Position numbers and translations under genes: made by a program. The notes beneath the pieces were generated by a model. The model did not search any database, had not been told where the DNA came from, and saw nothing but the letters and a program-made list of their open reading frames with translations. A DNA stretch of 12,168 bases from Rhodobacteraceae bacterium UBA996 (GTDB lineage: Bacteria > Pseudomonadota > Alphaproteobacteria > Rhodobacterales > Rhodobacteraceae): NCBI GenBank assembly GCA_002291955.1, contig DBBA01000308.1, positions 1-12,168 on the forward strand. The letters are read 5' to 3'. This document shows, in pieces, positions 6,554 to 12,168 of the stretch (its first letter is position 1; every line of letters starts with the position of its first letter).

Positions 6554-7966
6554 ATGGAGCCGTTGACCTGGACCGGCGTGCTGGGCCCCGTGGTGGTGCC
6601 GCTGATGGCGGCGCTGGCGGTGGCCCTGGGGATCGCCGTAGTGGCGCAGGTGGTCCTGTCGTTCGTGCCGGGGGCGCGGGGGCGGACGGAATACCGCGAC
6701 GGCACGCTGGCGCTGGTGCGGGGCCCCGTTGACTGGGCAGCGCTGGCCGTGCGGTTCCTGATCCTGGCCTTGGTGGCGGTGGTGCTTCTGGTGATCGTCG
6801 CGGGGATCGTGCTGCCCGATGTGGCGGACAAGGGCATCCTGGGTGCGATGGCCGCGCGGCTGTGGCCGGTGTGGCTGGCGCTGGTGGTGATGTTCGCGGT
6901 GTCGATCCGGTATCAGCGGCGCCTTGGCCTGTACGGGCGGCTGTTCTCGTCCACCGTGGGGATGGTTGGCCTCGCGCTGGTGATGTTCTGGGTTTTCACG
7001 GCCGTCTTCGCGCCGCTGATCGCCACGCATGACCCGCTGTCGGCCGTGTCGGGGATGAAGAACGTGGTGCCCGGCACGCCCCTGACGCGCGAGGGGTATC
7101 CCTACTACCTGCTCGGTGGCGACAACCTGGCGCGCGACGTGTTCAGCCGGGTGGTGCTGGGCGCGGCCGAGGTGCTGAAGATCGCGCCGTTCGCCACGCT
7201 GTTCGCGTTCATGGTGGGGATCGTGCTGGGCCTGCCGGCGGGGTATTTCGGCGGCTGGCTGGACACGGTGCTGTCGTTCCTGGCGAACCTGGTGCTGGCG
7301 TTTCCGGTGATCCTGCTGTTCTACCTGCTCGTCACGCCCGAGATCGTCGAGACCGGCATCCCGCGGATGATGGCCGCCGTCCTGTTCCTGTTCCCGATCC
7401 TGTTCCTGGTCGTGCTGTGGAACAGCCGCTACCGGTTCGAGCCCGCGCGGAACCGGCAGCGCATCGGGATCACGCTGGTGGTGGGGCTGTGGCTCTATGC
7501 GGGCATTGCCTGGGACCGGGACCCGCTCGGCCTCGTGTCGATGCCCGCGAATGTGCTGGTCGTGTTCGTGTCGGTCGTGTTCGTGAATGCGCCCACGGTG
7601 TTCCGCATCGTGCGGGGGCTGACGCTGGACATCCGCACGCGCGACTATGTGCAAGCGGCCCAGACCCGGGGCGAGGGACCGTGGTACGTGATGCTGTGGG
7701 AGATCCTGCCGAATGCCCGCGGCCCCCTGATCGTCGATTTCTGCCTGCGCATCGGCTACACGACGATCCTTCTGGGCACGCTGGGGTTCTTCGGTCTTGG
7801 GGTCAGCCCGGAAAGCCCCGACTGGGGATCGACGATCAACGAGGGGCGGCGGCTTCTGTCGATCTACCCGCACGCAGCAGTGGTGCCCGCGGCGGCGCTG
7901 ATGAGCCTGGTGCTGGGGCTGAACCTGCTGGCCGACGGCCTGCGGGAAGAGAGCTTGCGCGACTGA
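6554..7966 (+). CDS. ABC importer permease, DppC/OppC type, enlarged
   Basis: This second channel subunit has 470 residues against about 280-310 for ordinary DppC proteins. The DppC core is clear: a membrane segment at 136-156, the external LLGGDNLARDVFSRVV at 186-201, IVLGLPAGYFGGWLDTVL at 223-240, NLVLAFP at 245-251, the EAA loop at about 366-395 (VQAAQTRGEG...LPNARGP), and GFFGLGVSPESPDWGSTINEGR at 411-432. Two expansions are visible. About 130 residues at the N-terminus contain hydrophobic segments at about 12-37, 66-88 and 104-118. An insert of about 70 residues between the LAFP helix and the EAA region contains segments at about 270-290 and 304-320. The ATG at 6554 follows GAGGGGGG. No frameshift or fusion to an unrelated protein is seen, so the enlargement looks native to this subfamily. 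Confidence 0.9.
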   Translation: MEPLTWTGVLGPVVVPLMAALAVALGIAVVAQVVLSFVPGARGRTEYRDGTLALVRGPVDWAALAVRFLILALVAVVLLVIVAGIVLPDVADKGILGAMAARLWPVWLALVVMFAVSIRYQRRLGLYGRLFSSTVGMVGLALVMFWVFTAVFAPLIATHDPLSAVSGMKNVVPGTPLTREGYPYYLLGGDNLARDVFSRVVLGAAEVLKIAPFATLFAFMVGIVLGLPAGYFGGWLDTVLSFLANLVLAFPVILLFYLLVTPEIVETGIPRMMAAVLFLFPILFLVVLWNSRYRFEPARNRQRIGITLVVGLWLYAGIAWDRDPLGLVSMPANVLVVFVSVVFVNAPTVFRIVRGLTLDIRTRDYVQAAQTRGEGPWYVMLWEILPNARGPLIVDFCLRIGYTTILLGTLGFFGLGVSPESPDWGSTINEGRRLLSIYPHAAVVPAAALMSLVLGLNLLADGLREESLRD

Positions 7967-7970
7967 GGGG

Positions 7971-8023
7971 CCGGGGCGGGGGCGCTGCCCCCGCACCCCC
8001 GGGGTACTTGGCAGAGGATGAAG
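7971..8023 (+). repeat. Probable dispersed Rhodobacteraceae intergenic repeat with hairpin
   Basis: GCGGGGGC (7976-7983) and GCCCCCGC (7987-7994) form a perfect 8-base-pair stem with a 3-base loop. They are followed by ACCCCCGGGGTACTTGGC and AGAGGATGAAG. From memory, this arrangement, a GGGGGC-GCT-GCCCCC hairpin followed by CCCCGG-GTAnTT and a tail ending GATGAAG, recurs many times between genes in Rhodobacteraceae genomes. Only one copy is in this window. It fills the gap between the second permease and the ATPase gene, and its tail supplies an in-frame ATG (8018) that may be mistaken for the ATPase start. Confidence 0.55.
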
Positions 8024-8032
8024 GGGCAGAGT

Positions 8033-10108
8033 GTGGCCGAGGTGGATGAGCCGATCCTGGTGATCGAGAACCTGTCGATCAGCTTCTTCACCCGCGCGCG
8101 GAAAATCCCGGCGGTGATGGATTTCTCGGTCACCGTGCGGCCCGGCGAGGCCGTGGGGCTGGTGGGCGAGAGCGGCTGCGGCAAGTCCACGGTGGCGCTG
8201 GGCGTCATGCGCGACCTGGGCACCACGGGGCGGATTGTGGGGGGGCGGGTCCTGTTCAAGGGGCGCGATCTGGCGGCAATGTCGGACGCGGAATTGCGGC
8301 AGGTGCGGGGCCGCGAGATCGCGATGATCTACCAGGAGCCGATGGCGAGCCTGAACCCCGCCATGAAGATCGGTCGGCAACTGATGGAAGTGCCGATGAT
8401 CCATGACGGCGTGTCGGCGGCGGAAGCGCGGGAGCGGGCGCGCGAGGTGGTGGCGGACGTGAAGCTGCCCGACCCGGACCGCATCCTGGATGCCTATCCG
8501 CACCAGCTGTCGGGCGGGCAGCAGCAGCGCATCGTCATCGCCATGGCGCTGATGGCGCGGCCGTCGCTTCTGATCCTGGACGAGCCCACCACCGCGCTGG
8601 ACGTGACGGTGGAGGCGGCGGTCGTGGACCTGGTGCGCGGCCTGCGCGAGAAATACGGCACGTCGATGCTGTTCATCAGCCACAACCTTGGCCTGGTCAT
8701 GGACGTGTGCGACCGGCTCTGCGTGATGTATTCGGGCGAGGCGGTGGAGACGGGGGCGATTGCCGACGTGTTCGACCGGATGCGCCACCCCTATACGCAG
8801 GCCCTGTTCCGGTCGATCCCGCTTCCCGGCGCAGACAAGACCAGCCGCCCGCTGGTGGCGATCCCGGGGAACTTTCCCCTGCCCCACGAGCGGCCGCGGG
8901 GCTGCAACTTCGGTCCGCGGTGCGGCTACTTCGCGGAGGGTCGCTGCGACGGGGCCGACGTGCCGATGGGGGCGGTGCCGGGGGACGACCGGCATTTCAC
9001 CCGCTGCCTGCGGTCGGGCGAGATCGACTGGGCGCGGCCCCCGGCGCCCCCGGTCGTGGCCCCGCGCCTGCCGCCGGGCGACGTGGTCCTGCGGATGGAG
9101 GACCTGCGCAAGTATTACGAGGTCGCGGGCGGCATGTTCGGCGGGGGTCTCGCCAAGGTCGTGAAGGCGAACGAAACGCTGTCCTTCGAGGCACGCGAGG
9201 GCGAGACGCTGGCCATCGTGGGCGAATCGGGTTGCGGCAAGTCCACGCTGGCCAAGGTGCTGATGGGGCTGGAAACCGCGACCGCCGGAAAGATCCTGCT
9301 CTACAACGAGGACATCCAGGACACCCCCATCGCGCGGCGCAACACCGATACCGTGTCGTCGGTGCAGATGGTGTTCCAGAACCCCTTCGACACGCTGAAC
9401 CCGTCGATGACCGTGGGGCGGCAGATCCTGCGCGCGCTCGAGGTGTTCGGCGAGGGCGGGTCCGAGGAGGCGCGGCAGGCGCGGATGCTGGAACTCCTGG
9501 ACCTCGTGAAGCTGCCCCGCGCCTTTGCCGAGCGGATGCCGCGGCAGCTGTCGGGCGGGCAGAAGCAGCGCGTCGGCATCGCGCGGGCCTTTGCCGGGGG
9601 CGCGCGGATCGTGGTGGCGGATGAACCCGTGTCGGCGCTGGACGTGAGCGTGCAGGCGGCGGTGACGGAACTGCTGATGGACATCCAGCGCACCAACCGC
9701 ACGACGTTGCTGTTCATCAGCCACGACCTGTCCATCGTGCGCTACCTGAGCGACCGGGTGATGGTGATGTATCTCGGCCATGTCGTCGAGATCGGGACGA
9801 CCGATCAGGTGTTCAGCCCGCCCTACCACCCCTATACCGAGGCGCTGCTGTCGGCCGTGCCCATCGCCGACACGCGGGTGACGAAGCAGCGCATCGTGCT
9901 GGAGGGGGATATCCCGTCGGCGATGAACCCGCCGCCCGGCTGCCCGTTCCAGACGCGCTGCCGGTGGAAGGGCCGCGTGGCGGGGGGCCTGTGCGAACGC
10001 GAGGTGCCCCCGGTGGTCACGCTTGCCCCCGGTCACCAGATCAAGTGCCACCTGCCCGCCGACGTGCTGGCAGGGATGGAGCCGGTGATCCAGGTGGCGG
10101 CGGAATAG
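8033..10108 (+). CDS. Fused two-domain ABC importer ATPase (DppD-DppF type)
   Basis: This 691-residue protein holds both nucleotide-binding domains that power the importer. Domain 1 has Walker A GESGCGKST (45-53), signature LSGGQQQR (159-166), Walker B LLILDEP (179-185) and switch H217. Domain 2 has Walker A VGESGCGKST (396-405), LSGGQKQR (506-513), IVVADEP (526-532) and H564. Each half ends in an oligopeptide-importer tail with four cysteines: C291, C297, C305, C325 and C637, C643, C654, C672. Related DppD tails are known to bind an iron-sulfur cluster. Both ATPase sites look intact. The start chosen is GTG 8033, with AGGGG at 8022-8026 and the N-terminus MAEVDEPILVIENLSISF. ATG 8018 adds five residues (MKGQS) but lies in the tail of a probable repeat with poor ribosome-site spacing. 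This is the last gene of the operon. Confidence 0.92.
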   Translation: MAEVDEPILVIENLSISFFTRARKIPAVMDFSVTVRPGEAVGLVGESGCGKSTVALGVMRDLGTTGRIVGGRVLFKGRDLAAMSDAELRQVRGREIAMIYQEPMASLNPAMKIGRQLMEVPMIHDGVSAAEARERAREVVADVKLPDPDRILDAYPHQLSGGQQQRIVIAMALMARPSLLILDEPTTALDVTVEAAVVDLVRGLREKYGTSMLFISHNLGLVMDVCDRLCVMYSGEAVETGAIADVFDRMRHPYTQALFRSIPLPGADKTSRPLVAIPGNFPLPHERPRGCNFGPRCGYFAEGRCDGADVPMGAVPGDDRHFTRCLRSGEIDWARPPAPPVVAPRLPPGDVVLRMEDLRKYYEVAGGMFGGGLAKVVKANETLSFEAREGETLAIVGESGCGKSTLAKVLMGLETATAGKILLYNEDIQDTPIARRNTDTVSSVQMVFQNPFDTLNPSMTVGRQILRALEVFGEGGSEEARQARMLELLDLVKLPRAFAERMPRQLSGGQKQRVGIARAFAGGARIVVADEPVSALDVSVQAAVTELLMDIQRTNRTTLLFISHDLSIVRYLSDRVMVMYLGHVVEIGTTDQVFSPPYHPYTEALLSAVPIADTRVTKQRIVLEGDIPSAMNPPPGCPFQTRCRWKGRVAGGLCEREVPPVVTLAPGHQIKCHLPADVLAGMEPVIQVAAE

Positions 10109-10117
10109 CAAAGGCCC

Positions 10118-10149
10118 CGCGCCGACCCGCCGTCAGGTGCGCCGGCGCG
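10118..10149. terminator. Possible bidirectional terminator between convergent genes
   Basis: CGCGCCG (10118-10124) and CGGCGCG (10143-10149) can pair across an 18-base loop in the short gap between the convergent ATPase and methyltransferase genes. The right arm lies inside the end of the methyltransferase coding region. There is no U-run on either strand. In sequence this GC-rich, such a pairing can occur by chance, so the call is weak. Confidence 0.2.
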
Positions 10150-10999
10150 CGACGAAATCGTGGCAGGTGCCGAACAGGGGGTCGGTGCTGGCGACCTCCT
10201 TCAGGCGCAGGGCGGCCTGGCTGGCAAGACCGGTCACCGCATAGCCTTCGTCCCGCAGGAGGCGGAGCGCCGGATCGTCGTGGGGCCGGTGCGATTCGAT
10301 GACGATCACGTCCGGGTGCGGGGCGCCGTCGACGCCGAACAGGCCCTCGAGCACCGCATGTTCAAAGCCCTCGACGTCGAGCTTGAGCAGCGTGATCCGC
10401 CGGATGCCCTCGTCGCGCAGGACATCGCCGAGGCGGCGGACCGTCACCATGTGGACGCTGTCCGGCGATGTCCCCGGTGCAAGGACGCTCCGCATCGCGG
10501 ATTGTCCGGCATTGCCCGAGATGGCCGCGAACTCGGCCGGGCCGGCGACCGCGCCAAGGGCGCAGTCGTACAGCGTGACGGGAGCCGTCCGGATTGCGGC
10601 CAGCGTCGCGCGCAGGTAGCGCAGGGTGGCGGGGGACGGTTCAAAGGCGATGACACGCCCGGTCGGCCCGACCGCCTGGGCCGCCGTCAGTGTCGCGACC
10701 CCAAGATTGGCGCCGACGTCGATTACGGTGTCGCCGGGGCTGATGAGCGCCGTCATGGTCCGCGAGACCTTGCGGTCAAGGTCCCCGAACATGAACAGCG
10801 CCCGCCCGACCAGGTCGTTCAGCGGCACCGCACAGGGCTGGCCCGCGACCTCGGCCCACACCACGTCGTCCGACCGGGGGACCAGCATGTCGGCCAGCCG
10901 CGAACTGGCCAGCGTGCCAAGTCCGTTCACCAGGGGATAGGTGGCGGCAATGCCCTGGATAAGCCGTTCGTGGCTGCGCGCGTCGCGGATGCTGATCAT
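10133..10999 (-). CDS. FkbM-family S-adenosylmethionine-dependent methyltransferase
   Basis: This is a 288-residue cytoplasmic protein. The SAM-binding motif is DVGANLGVATL at residues 94-104, with the acidic end of the next strand in VIAFEPSPATLRYLR (116-130). The FkbM hallmark LLKLDVEGFEHAVLEG is at 204-219, followed by DVIVIESH (230-237). Family members methylate hydroxyl groups on sugars, polyketides or other small molecules; the acceptor here is unknown, and no glycan or secondary-metabolite gene lies nearby. About 85 residues precede the methyltransferase fold and are not recognised. The ATG at 10999 was chosen because AGGGGGA lies just upstream on the minus strand. The frame stays open further upstream, but that stretch overlaps the transglycosylase gene in another frame and looks non-coding. 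The gene may be co-transcribed with the transglycosylase, 86 bases away. Confidence 0.9.
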   Translation of the reverse strand: MISIRDARSHERLIQGIAATYPLVNGLGTLASSRLADMLVPRSDDVVWAEVAGQPCAVPLNDLVGRALFMFGDLDRKVSRTMTALISPGDTVIDVGANLGVATLTAAQAVGPTGRVIAFEPSPATLRYLRATLAAIRTAPVTLYDCALGAVAGPAEFAAISGNAGQSAMRSVLAPGTSPDSVHMVTVRRLGDVLRDEGIRRITLLKLDVEGFEHAVLEGLFGVDGAPHPDVIVIESHRPHDDPALRLLRDEGYAVTGLASQAALRLKEVASTDPLFGTCHDFVARRRT

Positions 11000-11085
11000 G
11001 TCTGTCCCCCTGCCCGAGTGCCGAGATGGCATCGTGTCCGGATTGTTCAACTCAGGGGAGAAGATGTCGCAGGGGAAGGCAGACC

Positions 11086-11670
11086 CTAGCCGCCCCAGAT
11101 CGCGCGGACATAGGCCGTCGTCTCGGCAAAGGGGGGGACGCCCGCGTGGCGGTCCACCGCCTCGGGCCCTGCGTTGTAGGCGGCCAGCGCCAGCCGCCAG
11201 GACCCGAAGCGGTCGTACTGGGCGCGCAGGTAGCGCGCGCCGCCGTCCAGGTTCTGCAGGGGGTCGTCGGGGTTCACGCCCAGCATGGCGGCCGTGCCGG
11301 GCATGAGCTGCGCCAGCCCCCGCGCGCCCTTGGGCGACAGGGCGCCGGGGTTCCAGCCTGATTCCGTCTGGATCAGGCGCAGGAACAGGTCCTCGGGCAC
11401 ACCGTGGCGGCGGGCGGCGTCGCGGGCGGGTTCCAGGTACTCGCCGCGGTAGCTGCCGCGGAAAGCGGGGCCCGTCCCCTCGCGTCCGTGGTCGGGGCGC
11501 AGGCGGGCAGAGTGGCGGTACTGGTCGGCGAGCCGGCCATCCAGAAGCCGGGTCTGGTCGATGAACAGCCCGGCGCGGCCCTTGGTGGTGAACAGGGGGT
11601 CGGCCAGAGCGACCGGCGTGGTGGCGGCCAACACCGCCAGTCCCAGACAGAATGTCCTTGCCCGCCTCAC
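11086..11670 (-). CDS. Periplasmic lytic transglycosylase (SLT domain)
   Basis: This is a 194-residue exported peptidoglycan-cleaving enzyme. Residues 1-23 form a Sec signal peptide (RRARTFCLGLAVLAATTPVALA, cleavage at ALA/D). The SLT catalytic domain spans about 76-194. The catalytic glutamate is E104 in LIQTESGWNPGALSPKGARG, followed by GLAQLMPGTA (118-127) and AAYNAGP (163-169), the standard goose-lysozyme-like motif order. Such enzymes cut the MurNAc-GlcNAc bond to form 1,6-anhydro-MurNAc and serve in wall turnover or in opening the wall for envelope machines. No secretion or conjugation genes are nearby, so a general turnover role is the simpler inference. The start is GTG at 11670, which gives a complete signal peptide. 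A candidate promoter lies about 33 bases upstream. Confidence 0.93.
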   Translation of the reverse strand: MRRARTFCLGLAVLAATTPVALADPLFTTKGRAGLFIDQTRLLDGRLADQYRHSARLRPDHGREGTGPAFRGSYRGEYLEPARDAARRHGVPEDLFLRLIQTESGWNPGALSPKGARGLAQLMPGTAAMLGVNPDDPLQNLDGGARYLRAQYDRFGSWRLALAAYNAGPEAVDRHAGVPPFAETTAYVRAIWGG

Positions 11671-11702
11671 CCGATGATGCCCCGTCCAGCCCGGCCCGGC
11701 CT

Positions 11703-11731
11703 GTTATATCCTGCGCGGCGACGCCTGCCAG
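11703..11731 (-). promoter_or_regulatory. Candidate sigma-70-type promoter of the lytic transglycosylase gene
   Basis: On the minus strand, CTGGCA (11731-11726) lies exactly 17 bases before TATAAC (11708-11703). These match TTGACA at four of six positions and TATAAT at five of six. Transcription would begin near 11696, giving a leader of about 26 bases before the GTG. This AT-rich hexamer is uncommon in such GC-rich sequence, which adds some weight. Confidence 0.5.
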
Positions 11732-11860
11732 CCCCCCTTTAGGCACCCTGGGAAGCCTCCTTGGCGCACCGTGGGCGGCCCTGGTCCGTAAACCCGCCCT
11801 TAACCATGTTCGCCGCCTGTGATGGAGTGCGCAGACAGGGAATCAGGAAGGACAGGCATC

Positions 11861-12168
11861 ATGGCGGGATCGGTGAACAAGGTCATCCTGGTGGGCAACC
11901 TCGGCCGCGACCCCGAGGTGCGGACCTTCCAGAACGGCGGCAAGGTCTGCAACCTGCGGATCGCCACGTCCGAGACCTGGCGCGACCGCCAGTCGGGCGA
12001 GCGCAAGGAACGGACCGAGTGGCACTCGGTCGCGATCTTTTCCGAGCCGCTCGCCAAGATCGCCGAGCAGTACCTGAAAAAGGGATCCAAGGTGTATATC
12101 GAGGGCGCCCTGGAAACCCGCAAGTGGCAGGACCAGTCGGGCGCGGATCGCTACACGACCGAGGTGGT
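11861..12168 (+). CDS. ssb: Single-stranded DNA-binding protein, 3' part missing
   Basis: The first 102 codons are present and the gene runs off the right edge. The protein opens MAGSVNKVILVGNLGRDPEV, the standard SSB start, and covers almost the whole OB fold. It includes ATSETWRDRQSGE, RTEWHSVAIF, YLKKGSKVYIEG and RKWQDQSGADRYTTEVV. The DNA-stacking aromatics of the E. coli protein have counterparts at W40, W54, F60 and W89. The missing part would carry the flexible linker and the acidic tail that recruits partner proteins. SSB coats single-stranded DNA in replication, repair and recombination. The ATG at 11861 follows AGGAAGGA (11845-11852). The gene is divergent from the transglycosylase gene. 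No clean alphaproteobacterial LexA box or convincing promoter was found in the 190 bases upstream. Confidence 0.97.
   Translation, partial: MAGSVNKVILVGNLGRDPEVRTFQNGGKVCNLRIATSETWRDRQSGERKERTEWHSVAIFSEPLAKIAEQYLKKGSKVYIEGALETRKWQDQSGADRYTTEV

Noticed and set aside
5417..10111. A 1564-codon open frame on the minus strand opposite the permease and ATPase genes
   Set aside because: It is extremely rich in H, R, Q, G and P, shows no domain, and mirrors the codon bias of the well-supported plus-strand genes. High GC removes stop codons from this antisense frame.
11000..11085. TTGAAC in the gap before the methyltransferase gene as a -35 box
   Set aside because: No acceptable -10 hexamer lies 16-18 bases downstream on the minus strand.
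11000..11746. Upstream extension of the methyltransferase frame through the transglycosylase gene
   Set aside because: The transglycosylase has a signal peptide and catalytic motifs in another frame; the extension is R/P-rich and featureless.
11808..11822. GTTC-N7-GTGA upstream of ssb as a possible LexA (SOS) box
   Set aside because: The alphaproteobacterial consensus is GTTC-N7-GTTC; the second half matches at only two of four positions, which is within chance.

Overview
The window is high-GC DNA with dense, compact gene packing. Its gene content and a characteristic dispersed repeat suggest an alphaproteobacterium of the Rhodobacter/Paracoccus group (Rhodobacteraceae). Supporting signs are a COQ10-type protein, a class II plus diheme cytochrome c pair that resembles cycFG of Rhodobacter, a Tat-exported family 5 solute-binding protein, and a GC-rich hairpin followed by a CCCCGGGGTA..GATGAAG-type tail. 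This assignment rests on pattern recognition from memory; no search was run. No tRNA, rRNA, CRISPR array, insertion sequence or prophage gene is visible.

Layout. Bases 1-1106 hold housekeeping genes: a COQ10/START-like protein cut by the left edge (minus), a divergent hypoxanthine phosphoribosyltransferase, and a 55-residue membrane protein directly behind it. A LysR-type regulator (1111-1977, minus) converges on that pair and is divergent from a two-gene cytochrome unit: a class II cytochrome c (2087-2545) and a membrane-anchored diheme cytochrome c (2633-3532). Two perfect hairpins lie between the two cytochrome genes.

Bases 3778-10108 form one ABC importer operon of the dipeptide/oligopeptide class: Tat-exported solute-binding protein, two permeases, and one protein carrying both ATPase domains. 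A strong hairpin separates the binding-protein gene from the first permease. A second one, part of a probable dispersed repeat, separates the second permease from the ATPase. The system departs from textbook Dpp/Opp in three ways: the DppC-like permease has about five extra membrane segments, the DppB-like permease has an external insert with two cysteines, and the two ATPases are fused with both four-cysteine tails kept. The substrate cannot be read from the sequence.

Bases 10133-11670 carry two minus-strand genes, an FkbM-family methyltransferase and a periplasmic lytic transglycosylase. The latter has a good candidate promoter. The single-stranded DNA-binding protein gene (11861 onward) reads off the right edge. 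No intergenic stretch exceeds 300 bases; the longest is 3533-3777.

No unmistakably new system is present. The closest candidate is the remodelled ABC importer.
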